A stretch of 6,321 bases of DNA from Desulfosporosinus sp. UBA5188 (lineage in GTDB: Bacteria; Bacillota; Desulfitobacteriia; Desulfitobacteriales; Desulfitobacteriaceae): NCBI GenBank assembly GCA_002413075.1, contig DHWG01000188.1, positions 14,179-20,499 on the forward strand, in the 5' to 3' direction. The position numbers were made by a program, and so were the translations under genes. Of the stretch, positions 1 through 5,229 are shown piece after piece; position 1 is the stretch's first letter; each line of letters starts with the position of its first letter. Below the pieces are notes generated by a model, which saw only the letters and a program-made list of their open reading frames with translations, was not told the DNA's origin and did no database searches.

Positions 1-170
1 GTAACAACTTCAGCGGTTGGGACTGGAGTTACGGCTTCGGAGGCTGTAACTGTGCTGGCGATTGCTACTGGAGTCGTAGGTATGCCTGCCTGAGCGATTA
101 CTGAGCTGAGTGGGAATGCCAGGAGGGCAGCCGCTAGGGCAATACCGATTGGCTTTTTGTTCATCTTCAT
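1..170 (-). CDS. N-terminus of a secreted protein (partial, cut by contig end)
   Basis: Only the first 56 codons are present; the gene runs off the left edge. The reading begins MKMNKKPIGIALAAALLAFP and shows a classic Sec signal peptide: basic n-region (K2, K5, K6), an Ala/Leu-rich hydrophobic core at about residues 8-20, and an Ala-Gln-Ala site at about 26-28 fitting signal peptidase I. After it comes a low-complexity Thr/Val/Pro/Ala stretch (about 30-56), as in linkers of surface or cell-wall proteins. The ATG at 170 is preferred over the in-frame ATG at 164 because AAGAGG lies 6 bases upstream. No functional domain is in the window, so the mature function cannot be named. The export call is firm; the identity is unknown. 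Confidence 0.72.
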   Translation of the reverse strand, partial: MKMNKKPIGIALAAALLAFPLSSVIAQAGIPTTPVAIASTVTASEAVTPVPTAEVV

Positions 171-203
171 TTTATTCCTCTTTCCTTTAATTTAGTTGGA
201 TAA

Positions 204-230
204 ACTATAACGGCCCATGTTCTTAAGCAA
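204..230 (-). promoter_or_regulatory. Candidate sigma-A promoter of the secreted-protein gene
   Basis: On the minus strand, TTGCTT (230-225) and TATAGT (209-204) are separated by 15 bases, giving a predicted start near 197 and a leader of about 27 bases. The -10 is good but the spacing is shorter than the ideal 17, so this is tentative. Confidence 0.3.
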
Positions 231-440
231 AGGCTCTTTGGGCTTTTTATTAACCCTTACATAATACTCTACGATACGCGAAAGCTTTTTAAGGGGGTCT
301 CTAGCGGATTTATTGCAATAATAGGAGAAATCGGTCAAATCATAGTTTCACATTCTCTAAATCAAGTAACCAAATTCAGCCTATTTGCTTTGATTTCTCA
401 CCCCAATTTTAGGATGTCGTCACTCTATTATTCGGAGCTC

Positions 441-492
441 TGGATAAATTAAAGAAGATGTTTCCCGTTCAATTGAACAGGAATCATCTTCT
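441..492 (-). terminator. Probable intrinsic terminator of the TVP38/DedA gene (long palindrome)
   Basis: A 40-base imperfect palindrome centred at 472/473. The arms AGAAGATG (453-460) and CATCTTCT (485-492) enclose TTCC/GGAA and a central GTTCAATTGAAC. On the minus strand the C/A mismatch at 466/479 becomes a G-U pair, leaving one A-A mismatch in 20 pairs; on the plus strand two mismatches remain. The minus-strand hairpin is followed by TTTAATTTAT, a broken U-rich tail. It begins 57 bases past the stop of the minus-strand gene. The low GC content and interrupted U-tract make it a moderate call; a dyad operator is the alternative. Confidence 0.5.
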
Positions 493-549
493 GAGTGTCG
501 CGTAGCCTTTATTAAGTTATCTTCGATACAGGGTCCATGTTATATAGCT

Positions 550-1203
550 CTATATAGCTCGTCTTTTATTGAGGAAGTATCCTGCGCTCCAAATCAAAAT
601 TAGCGCAATAATACCCAAGACCAGCCAAATCCAGGTTTCCTGAGAGACGCCTAAAAATACAAGTGCTGTTCCGACATAATAAGGAATCATCGATAGAGCG
701 GCTGTCCAAAGGTATGTCCAGAGTTTCATAGACGGCATTGCGCTGGCTATGTAATTTACCGCAAACGCTGGAATAGGAAGTAGGCGGGCCATTAATAATC
801 CCAGCGACCCTTTTCCCTTGATCCAGTGATCCACGACCTCAAACCGTTGGGGAGAGATCAGTTTTCTTATGAACATTTGACCGTAGACACGCACTATGAT
901 AAAGATTGCGACGGCACTAAGTGTTGAACCCAACCATGCAAAAAAAACGCCTTCATAAGTACCGAAGATTTTGAGGTACATAACCACAAGCCCTTCAGAG
1001 GGTATTGGCGTCATACATAAAGCGGCCATTAAAAGAATTGCAAAAATAACTCCCCCCAGCCCCCATTCTTGGATCATAACTGAGAGTTCATTTCGTCTAT
1101 CCAAGTAGAAAAACGCTGCTATAAGCGAAACAAAGACAGCGATAATTATTCCAGTCCAGGCATACTTGCGGATCGTTCCTTTGCCCCCAGTAGTCAGAGT
1201 CAT
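550..1203 (-). CDS. TVP38/TMEM64 family (DedA superfamily) membrane protein
   Basis: A 217-residue integral membrane protein of the SNARE-associated/VTT-domain family (PF09335). Visible features, in order: TM helix at about 15-33; a re-entrant/TM region at 48-78 with the family signature MTPIPSEGLVVMYLKIFG; TM at 84-106 (GVFFAWLGSTLSAVAIFIIV); an amphipathic loop; the second signature ARLLPIPAFAVNYIASAM at 139-156; TM helices at about 163-186 and 192-211; and a basic C-terminus (NKRRAI). Bacterial relatives are implicated in lipid (undecaprenyl phosphate, phosphatidylethanolamine) flipping or proton-dependent membrane homeostasis, but the substrate cannot be read from this sequence. The start is ATG at 1203. 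The AAGGAGG Shine-Dalgarno is 12 bases away, a little long, and an out-of-frame ATG at 1210 sits closer. It is probably monocistronic, with a -10 at 1288-1293 and a terminator after its stop. Confidence 0.9.
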   Translation of the reverse strand: MTLTTGGKGTIRKYAWTGIIIAVFVSLIAAFFYLDRRNELSVMIQEWGLGGVIFAILLMAALCMTPIPSEGLVVMYLKIFGTYEGVFFAWLGSTLSAVAIFIIVRVYGQMFIRKLISPQRFEVVDHWIKGKGSLGLLMARLLPIPAFAVNYIASAMPSMKLWTYLWTAALSMIPYYVGTALVFLGVSQETWIWLVLGIIALILIWSAGYFLNKRRAI

Positions 1204-1287
1204 TGGTCATTATCCCCTCCTTATCACCTATCTAAAAGTTTCGAGAGATTATCGCATTAATGTGAGTTTCCTAGCTCTGCTTACTTC

Positions 1288-1293
1288 ATTATA
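1288..1293 (-). promoter_or_regulatory. Candidate -10 box for the TVP38/DedA-family gene
   Basis: A perfect TATAAT on the minus strand about 85 bases upstream of the ATG. The matching -35 (TCATAG at 17 bases) is poor, so an activator or another sigma preference may apply. A perfect 15-base dyad, ATTAGT-AGA-ACTAAT, lies 43 bases further upstream at 1336-1350. Confidence 0.4.
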
Positions 1294-1335
1294 ACCTATA
1301 TTTGATCAGTCTATGAAGCTGACAAAATCTTTACA

Positions 1336-1350
1336 ATTAGTAGAACTAAT
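1336..1350. repeat. Perfect 6-3-6 inverted repeat (possible operator)
   Basis: ATTAGT-AGA-ACTAAT is a perfect dyad with a 3-base spacer, upstream of the candidate TATAAT of the TVP38-family gene. The size fits a dimeric regulator's operator, but no regulator is encoded nearby and AT-rich dyads arise by chance. Confidence 0.3.
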
Positions 1351-1408
1351 CTTAACAGCCTCCTATAGAAATACCTGCATAATACCCTTTACGGAGTGTG
1401 AAGGAAGG

Positions 1409-1471
1409 ATGGTCTTAAATAATCTATATTTTGCTACTTTATTTTATATGTTACCATATTTAACTCAATAA
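1409..1471 (+). CDS. Possible 20-residue hydrophobic small protein or leader peptide
   Basis: Reads MVLNNLYFATLFYMLPYLTQ followed by TAA. It is the only plus-strand candidate in the window. The peptide has no charged residue and is strongly hydrophobic and aromatic, fitting a single short membrane helix. The purine-rich GAAGGAAGG abuts the ATG (AAGGA with 3-base spacing, or GGAG 12 bases away), so the ribosome site is present but not ideally placed. Its stop codon runs directly into a hairpin at 1471-1511 that is best paired as plus-strand RNA. No clear promoter was found: TAATAC lies near 1380 with no convincing -35. I recognise no homologue. It could be chance in an AT-rich gap. Confidence 0.25.
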   Translation: MVLNNLYFATLFYMLPYLTQ

Positions 1472-1511
1472 AAAGCCGGCTCTCCTCAACCTCGAAGGAA
1501 TGCTGGCTTTT
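1471..1511 (+). terminator. Hairpin terminator, possibly bidirectional
   Basis: AAAAGCCGGC (1471-1480) pairs with GCTGGCTTTT (1502-1511). One position is a G-U pair in plus-strand RNA but an A-C mismatch in minus-strand RNA. The loop contains a further TCCT/AGGA pairing. The minus-strand tail TTTTTATT is the better U-tract, while the stem pairs better on the plus strand, so it may work both ways. It sits right after the small ORF at 1409-1471. Confidence 0.5.
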
Positions 1512-1590
1512 GCTTGCGTCTTACTAATAGACGTTGCGGTGCTCATTGAGCGTCAAGATATATAATTTGGGCTAATAAAGTTTTCAGGCA

Positions 1591-1622
1591 AATAAAAAGC
1601 ACCGAGAATTAATTCCCGGTGC
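1591..1622 (-). terminator. Strong intrinsic terminator of the tRNA cluster
   Basis: On the minus strand GCACCGGGAATT pairs with AATTCTCGGTGC (one G-U pair), forming a compact stem at 1622-1599. It is followed at once by TTTTTATTT. It starts 14 bases after the CCA end of tRNA-His and ends the tRNA transcript. Confidence 0.9.
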
Positions 1623-1635
1623 GACTTTAACGTTA

Positions 1636-1712
1636 TGGGGTGGATGATGGGTCTCGAACCCACGAATGCCGGTACCACAAACCGGTGCGTTAACCACTTC
1701 GCCACACCCACC
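1636..1712 (-). tRNA. tRNA-His (GUG)
   Basis: A complete 77-base cloverleaf. The acceptor stem GTGGGTG/CATCCAC carries the diagnostic extra G at position -1 opposite C73, which marks histidine tRNAs. The anticodon stem CCGGT/ACCGG holds the loop TTGTGGT with anticodon GTG; the T-arm is GTGGG-TTCGAGA-CCCAT. The 3' CCA is encoded in the DNA. It is last in the Pro-Arg-His cluster, just before the terminator. Confidence 0.96.
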
Positions 1713-1728
1713 ATAAGATTTGAATTAT

Positions 1729-1805
1729 TGGTGCGCCTGGAGAGATTCGAACCCCCGACATCCTGCTTAGAAGGCAGATGCTCTATCCAACTGAGCTACA
1801 GGCGC
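1729..1805 (-). tRNA. tRNA-Arg (UCU)
   Basis: A complete 77-base cloverleaf. The acceptor stem GCGCCTG/CAGGCGC is followed by discriminator A and an encoded CCA. The anticodon stem TCTGC/GCAGG holds the loop CTTCTAA, anticodon TCT, which reads AGA and AGG. The T-arm GGGGG-TTCGAAT-CTCTC has two G-U pairs. It is the middle member of the tRNA cluster. Confidence 0.96.
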
Positions 1806-1864
1806 AAGGATTACGGCTGTCAAGCCAGGGTTACCATTTCAATCGAGGAAAATTGGGAAAATCA

Positions 1865-1942
1865 TGGTCGGGGCAGAGGGATTCGAACCCCCGGCCTCCT
1901 GGTCCCAAACCAGGCACGCTAGCCAAGCTGCGCTATGCCCCG
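1865..1942 (-). tRNA. tRNA-Pro (UGG)
   Basis: A complete 78-base cloverleaf. The acceptor stem CGGGGCA/TGCCCCG is followed by A and an encoded CCA. The anticodon stem CCTGG/CCAGG holds the loop TTTGGGA, anticodon TGG. The T-arm is GGGGG-TTCGAAT-CCCTC. It is first in the cluster, with its 5' end about 15 bases from the TATACT box. In Bacillus this tRNA is one whose U34 becomes 5-methoxyuridine by TrmR, the family of the methyltransferase at 5230-5877. Confidence 0.96.
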
Positions 1943-1957
1943 ATAGGTGACTTGATC

Positions 1958-1986
1958 AGTATAGCTTATCTGTATCTATTCGTCAA
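1958..1986 (-). promoter_or_regulatory. Sigma-A promoter of the tRNA cluster
   Basis: On the minus strand TTGACG (1986-1981) and TATACT (1963-1958) are exactly 17 bases apart, each one base from consensus. The predicted start is near 1951, about 9 bases before tRNA-Pro. The tRNAs therefore need not depend on read-through from rdgB. Confidence 0.88.
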
Positions 1987-2011
1987 GAAGAAACTTAGGA
2001 AATATTTTTCA

Positions 2012-2052
2012 ACATAGGCCGCGATGATTTGTACGTCTTTATTGACCTATGT
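2012..2052 (-). terminator. Weak hairpin at the 3' end of rdgB
   Basis: On the minus strand ACATAGG (2052-2046) pairs with CCTATGT (2018-2012); the stem extends to 9 pairs with one U-G and has a loop of about 23 bases. It overlaps the rdgB stop codon. The tail TGAAAAATATTT is not a real U-tract, so this could be a weak terminator, an mRNA 3'-end stabiliser or chance. Confidence 0.25.
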
Positions 2053-2658
2053 GTCGACCTTTTGGCGCCCTTTAAGCGCTTGCAAAATTGGGATGACTTT
2101 ACGAAAAGCTTGAGCTCTATGGCTTATTGTATTTTTCTCACTCAAAGTGAGTTCAGCCATCGAGCGAGCAAACTCTGGCAGATAAAAAACTGGGTCATAG
2201 CCAAACCCATCTGATCCTCGTCGTTCGGTCAATATTCGTCCTTCGACAGCACCCTCTGTCAGATACTCTTCCCCAAAAGACGTTGCCATAACCAGCGCAC
2301 AACGAAAACGCGCCGTTTTTATGTCCTCGGGGATCGTTTCTAAGGCATGAAGTAGTTTGTCAATGTTGCGTTCATCATCTTTAGGTTCCCCAGCATAACG
2401 GGCCGAATAGACTCCTGGGGCGCCACCTAAGGCATCAACTTCCAAACCTGAGTCATCGGCAAGGGCAATCATCCCTGTTCTCTGCGACGCTGCTCTGGCT
2501 TTAAGGGCCGCATTGTCTGCGAAAGTCACCCCAGTTTCCTCCACGTCTTCCCAGTCGGGGAAATCGAGTAAAGAAAGCACTTCAATGGCCTCATCTCCGA
2601 GAAATTCTCGAAGCTCTCGGACTTTTCCTTGGTTTTGAGTCGCCAGTATTATCTTCAC
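2047..2658 (-). CDS. rdgB: RdgB/HAM1 family non-canonical purine NTP pyrophosphatase (dITP/XTPase)
   Basis: Hydrolyses dITP, XTP and similar deaminated purine nucleotides to the monophosphate plus pyrophosphate in the cytoplasm, keeping them out of DNA and RNA. It has 203 residues, the normal family length, with all signature blocks: the N-terminal substrate loop ATQNQGK (6-12), EETG (40-43), FADNA (46-50), the catalytic ADDSGLEVDAL (67-77), GVYSARY (82-88), GSDGFGYDPVF (148-158) and SHRAQA (179-184). The start is GTG at 2658. It overlaps the rph stop by 4 bases (GTGA) and has no clear Shine-Dalgarno of its own, so translation is probably coupled to rph. The rph-rdgB pairing is common in Firmicutes. 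The phosphodiesterase gene (ysnB type) that follows in Bacillus is absent; tRNA genes follow instead. Confidence 0.97.
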   Translation of the reverse strand: MKIILATQNQGKVRELREFLGDEAIEVLSLLDFPDWEDVEETGVTFADNAALKARAASQRTGMIALADDSGLEVDALGGAPGVYSARYAGEPKDDERNIDKLLHALETIPEDIKTARFRCALVMATSFGEEYLTEGAVEGRILTERRGSDGFGYDPVFYLPEFARSMAELTLSEKNTISHRAQAFRKVIPILQALKGRQKVDT

Positions 2659-3380
2659 GCGGTCGTTTCCACTGCGGACTTCTGCACCTCCATCAAAGTG
2701 CGGATGCCTTTTTCGGCAAGTTCTAAAAATGCATCTAAATCTTGACGGTCAAAGGGGGTTTCTTCTGCGGTTCCTTGGATTTCCACAAACTTACCGGAGC
2801 CAGTCATGACAATATTCATGTCTACCTCCGCTTGTGAATCTTCTTCATAGGCTAGATCTAGAACTGCCTGACCCCGAACCTTCCCCACGGAAATGGCCGC
2901 AAGTGTATCTTGAATTGGATTAGTACGAATCAGTTTCTTTTCCATTAAAAACTGAACTGCGTCAACCAAGGCAACGTAGGCTCCCGTAATGGCAGCCGTA
3001 CGGGTTCCGCCATCGGCTTGCAGAACATCACAGTCCAGCCAGATGGTGCGTTCGCCAAGCTTCTTTAAATCAACCACGGATCGTAGGGCTCGTCCGATTA
3101 AACGTTGAATTTCCATCGTTCGACCGGTGAGCTTACCTTTGGTCGCTTCACGTTGGGTCCTAGTCTGCGTGGCCCGCGGAATCATCGCGTACTCCGCAGT
3201 AACCCAACCCTTGCCTGAGCCTTTCTGAAAGTGAGGTACTTTTTCCTCTACGCTGGCGGTACATAAGACCCGAGTCTCCCCGATCTCAATAAGCACCGAA
3301 CCCTCCGGTATATTTGTAAACTGTCGTGAAATTTTTACAGTACGTAATTCATCATAAGCCCTACCGTGAGCACGTTGCAT
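2655..3380 (-). CDS. rph: Ribonuclease PH
   Basis: A phosphate-dependent 3'-5' exoribonuclease that trims tRNA precursor 3' ends and takes part in rRNA decay; it works as a hexameric ring in the cytoplasm. At 241 residues it is full length. Signature blocks: GWVTAEYAMIPRAT (58-71), the basic GRTMEIQRLIGRALR (86-100), which includes the arginine family members use for tRNA or phosphate contact, DCDVLQADGGTRTAAITGA (116-134) with the phosphate-binding GGTR, and DLAYEEDSQAEVDMNI (175-190) with the metal-site acidic residues D181 and D187. The start is ATG at 3380, with AGG 8 bases upstream and a stronger AGGAGA further off. It lies 85 bases after the P-loop/SAD gene and overlaps rdgB. The three tRNAs here encode CCA, so trimming back to CCA is relevant to the neighbours. 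Confidence 0.97.
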   Translation of the reverse strand: MQRAHGRAYDELRTVKISRQFTNIPEGSVLIEIGETRVLCTASVEEKVPHFQKGSGKGWVTAEYAMIPRATQTRTQREATKGKLTGRTMEIQRLIGRALRSVVDLKKLGERTIWLDCDVLQADGGTRTAAITGAYVALVDAVQFLMEKKLIRTNPIQDTLAAISVGKVRGQAVLDLAYEEDSQAEVDMNIVMTGSGKFVEIQGTAEETPFDRQDLDAFLELAEKGIRTLMEVQKSAVETTA

Positions 3381-3399
3381 AGTAATAACCTAACCTTTC

Positions 3400-3451
3400 T
3401 TTCTCCTAAGTGTTTTTTACATATTTTAGTTTATCAGAATAGAAGGAGAAA
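3400..3451 (-). repeat. 8-base inverted repeat in the rph leader
   Basis: TTTCTCCT (3400-3407 on plus) and AGGAGAAA (3444-3451 on plus) form a perfect inverted repeat 36 bases apart, between the P-loop/SAD gene and rph. In the minus-strand transcript the 3' arm is an AGGAG purine run upstream of the rph start, so pairing could mask a ribosome-binding region. A weak -10 (TAAAAT at 3423-3428) lies in the loop. Tentative. Confidence 0.25.
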
Positions 3452-3465
3452 CGCTAATTCCACCG

Positions 3466-4419
3466 TTAAGTATGGTTGGAAGAGGTCGAACTATTCGGGT
3501 TGCGCCCTCCAAACAAATTAATGGAACGGTTTGGCGTTGTTTCTTCGCCCACAATACCTGCTATCGTATAAAGATTGGCGATAGAGTCGTACCGGAATTC
3601 CTTAAGTAAGTGAAAACCTTTAATTTCGCTGGTTCTCCGAATATGAATGCGCGGACCTGTGCAAGGGTAAAGCATTTCTCCGACCCGAATGTGTGCGTCA
3701 TCGGCAAAGCCTATGGGTAAGTCAGCCTTTATTAAATCTAAAACACGTTGTTCCACTAAGTCTAAATCTATATCCGGTTTTTCTGGCAGTTCTAAAACAA
3801 AGCCGTGTTTAATGTCGCTATGGACTTCAGGCTTGGGCAAGCCCATTTCCTCAAGGATCATCGACGTAATGTCTTCGGCACTATGAGCCATTCGACGATA
3901 CTTAATCGACTCAAAAACAATCGCTGCGATACTGCTTGGCTCCGGTCCGAACACGGTGGGGCGTGTTACAATTACTTCTTCTCCTACGCCAATCAATACT
4001 TCAGCATTAATTTCCAGTTGCTCATAAACAAGATCAAAATGTTCGATGACCACGCGATGTCCCGTTGATATTGCTTTCTTAATAGCTTCGGCAATTTTCC
4101 AAGGCTGGGTAAATGCGGATTCGAAACGGGCATCCAAATGGTAGGTGTGATAGCGGAAACGTCCACAATCTGCATCTTCCATTAAGGGCAACGGTCGAAT
4201 ATTAATTCCATCGTCATCATTCGTTAGTTCTAACCCCGGAAACATTCCTCGAATGAGCAACGACTTTCCTGCCCCAGCATCTCCCACAAACCCAATCAAC
4301 TTGTCCTCAGGGCTTAGGTAACGATGTTGAATATTCGTTCCCAAAAATAGCAGCCGTCTCCTCCCACGTGGCGCAAAGTAGACCGCCTGCATTAAATGCT
4401 CTTGAACAAACATGGTCAA
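3466..4419 (-). CDS. P-loop NTPase with C-terminal AlaRS second-additional-domain (SAD)-like region
   Basis: From the preferred TTG start (317 aa) the N-terminal half carries a Walker A motif GDAGAGKS at 46-53 in a kinase-like setting (LIGFVGDAGAGKSLLIRGMF), then an acidic TNDDDG (67-72) and a strand VVIEHFD (123-129). The C-terminal part (about 240-295) resembles the alanyl-tRNA synthetase second additional domain: HIRVGEMLYPCTGPRIHIRR, then TSEIKGF, parallels the CGGTH-xxxTGEIG block, with Cys253 and His259 as possible metal ligands. Their spacing is two residues longer than in AlaRS, and no HxxxH partner motif is visible. Similar proteins in Clostridia are named only for this domain; substrate and role are unknown. 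Start choice: the longest ORF begins at GTG 4479 without a ribosome site. AAGGGAGG at 4428-4435 lies 8 bases before TTG 4419 and 14 before ATG 4413, and a TATAAT lies inside the longer version. No adjacent AlaRS gene is seen. Confidence 0.85.
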   Translation of the reverse strand: MTMFVQEHLMQAVYFAPRGRRRLLFLGTNIQHRYLSPEDKLIGFVGDAGAGKSLLIRGMFPGLELTNDDDGINIRPLPLMEDADCGRFRYHTYHLDARFESAFTQPWKIAEAIKKAISTGHRVVIEHFDLVYEQLEINAEVLIGVGEEVIVTRPTVFGPEPSSIAAIVFESIKYRRMAHSAEDITSMILEEMGLPKPEVHSDIKHGFVLELPEKPDIDLDLVEQRVLDLIKADLPIGFADDAHIRVGEMLYPCTGPRIHIRRTSEIKGFHLLKEFRYDSIANLYTIAGIVGEETTPNRSINLFGGRNPNSSTSSNHT

Positions 4420-4427
4420 AGTCCATA

Positions 4428-4435
4428 CCTCCCTT
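4428..4435 (-). promoter_or_regulatory. Ribosome binding site deciding the P-loop/SAD start
   Basis: AAGGGAGG on the minus strand. Its 8-base distance to the in-frame TTG at 4419 is ideal; the ATG at 4413 is 14 bases away. It lies inside the longest possible ORF (GTG 4479), so it argues against that start. Confidence 0.6.
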
Positions 4436-4459
4436 GCTCTTTCTATATTAATCTTGCCT

Positions 4460-4465
4460 ATTATA
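4460..4465 (-). promoter_or_regulatory. Candidate -10 box for the P-loop/SAD, rph, rdgB block
   Basis: A perfect TATAAT on the minus strand, giving a start near 4453 and a leader of about 33 bases to the TTG. The -35 is weak (TAATAG at 17 bases). It lies 36 bases past the stop of the DUF1624 gene, so the downstream genes may have their own promoter as well as read-through. Confidence 0.4.
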
Positions 4466-4500
4466 TTATTTTCTAACACCCACTATTATGCCACGCAGCC

Positions 4501-5193
4501 TTAGAGGTGATTAATAATAAAAAATATGAGCAGGATTAGGGGTTGATGAATTAAATAGATACCTAATGAATTGCGACTTAACCATTTAATCAACTTAGAA
4601 TTTAGTTGAAAGGAGAATAGAGGTTCCGTCCGCTGTGCGTAAAAATACCTATAAGCTAGGATTCCTAAGAAGGTCACTGCTAGATAAGGAAAAAGAGGGT
4701 AATAATCGATGGAACTAAACCCATTATACATAAGGCCAAAGGGAAGCAATAAACTTGTTGTTAGCACTTGCTCTTTGAACCAGAATCCAAGCACGGCGGA
4801 TGACCCCGCAAGGCCCCATAGAGTCCATGAAGGCAAGGTGAGTAGGAGTGGAGACAAGATCATTGCCACGCCTAAAAAGTGCAGAATCCCAAAGCGAATA
4901 TATTCATCTCTCATAAACACGAAAGTGACCGCCGTGATGGCCATGCCATAGAACAGTACTTTTAGGCCTCTGCGGACGGGGGATCTGCTAAATCCGCTGG
5001 AAAGGCCGGAGATAAAGATAAAGAGTAAAGCGGAGATTTTTCCAATAGAGAACCAAAGAGGCGATTGATAGTCAATATTGACCCCGCCAAACTCCTTCAG
5101 GTCATACACAAAATGAAAGAGGACCATCAGTACAATCGCAGCAGCCCTTAGAACATCAATCTCCCCATGACGAATCTTCAATTCACTCTTCAT
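4501..5193 (-). CDS. DUF1624 / heparan-alpha-glucosaminide N-acetyltransferase-like membrane protein
   Basis: A 230-residue polytopic membrane protein of the HGSNAT-catalytic (DUF1624, COG3503) family. Visible features: the N-terminal signature EIDVLRAAAIVLMVLFHFVY at 11-30 with the conserved Arg and His27; hydrophobic helices at about 48-67, 77-95, 103-121, 126-138, 146-157 and 168-186; FGILHFLGVAMILS (101-114) with His105; DYYPLFPYLAVTFLGILAYR (163-182); and a C-terminal SRNSLGIYLIHQPLILLI block (206-223), the usual acyltransferase-like ending. Relatives are thought to move an acyl group across the membrane to a sugar, but bacterial substrates are mostly unknown. The start ATG has GGGAG 7 bases upstream. 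It lies 36 bases after the methyltransferase stop with no terminator between, so it is probably co-transcribed with it. The relation to the tRNA-related neighbours is unclear. Confidence 0.88.
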   Translation of the reverse strand: MKSELKIRHGEIDVLRAAAIVLMVLFHFVYDLKEFGGVNIDYQSPLWFSIGKISALLFIFISGLSSGFSRSPVRRGLKVLFYGMAITAVTFVFMRDEYIRFGILHFLGVAMILSPLLLTLPSWTLWGLAGSSAVLGFWFKEQVLTTSLLLPFGLMYNGFSSIDYYPLFPYLAVTFLGILAYRYFYAQRTEPLFSFQLNSKLIKWLSRNSLGIYLIHQPLILLIFFIINHL

Positions 5194-5229
5194 TTTCCCA
5201 CTCCCAACTGCGTCCTCTAATCTTTGAGC

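Larger units (their letters stand above)
171..549. other. Intergenic region between secreted-protein gene and TVP38-family gene
   Basis: About 380 bases with no ORF I would defend. It holds the candidate promoter at 204-230 and the 40-base imperfect palindrome at 453-492. I see no further structure between about 300 and 450. Confidence 0.6.
1204..1590. other. Intergenic region between tRNA terminator and TVP38-family gene
   Basis: About 390 bases without a confident gene. From right to left it holds two competing short hairpins (CGTCT/AGACG at 1517-1533; GCTCATTGAGC at 1541-1551), the terminator-like hairpin at 1471-1511, the possible 20-codon ORF at 1409-1471, the dyad at 1336-1350 and the -10 box at 1288-1293. 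The segment between the two terminators (1512-1590) could be a small transcript, but no good promoter was found. Confidence 0.5.

Noticed and set aside
224..252. Plus-strand hairpin AAGC-AAAG...CTTT-GG-GCTT followed by TTTATT
   Set aside because: It needs an asymmetric bulge, and no plus-strand gene lies upstream for it to terminate.
1635..2017. Plus-strand reading frames with RDSNPRPPGPKPGT-like peptides
   Set aside because: They are translations of the antisense strand of the tRNA-His, -Arg and -Pro genes, a well-known source of spurious protein annotations; the cloverleafs are unambiguous.
1943..2046. Read-through of the tRNAs from rdgB as one operon
   Set aside because: A near-consensus promoter with a 17-base spacer sits directly upstream of tRNA-Pro, so an independent tRNA transcript is the simpler reading.
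2029..2214. Plus-strand 61-codon frame
   Set aside because: Lies antisense to the rdgB 3' end, with no ribosome site or domain; a shadow frame.
3689..4175. Plus-strand frames of 65 and 87 codons and a minus-strand 60-codon frame inside the P-loop/SAD gene
   Set aside because: All overlap a conserved coding gene in other frames and show no independent start signals.
4709..4951. Plus-strand 80-codon frame
   Set aside because: Antisense to the DUF1624 membrane protein; the composition is what hydrophobic codons give when read backwards.
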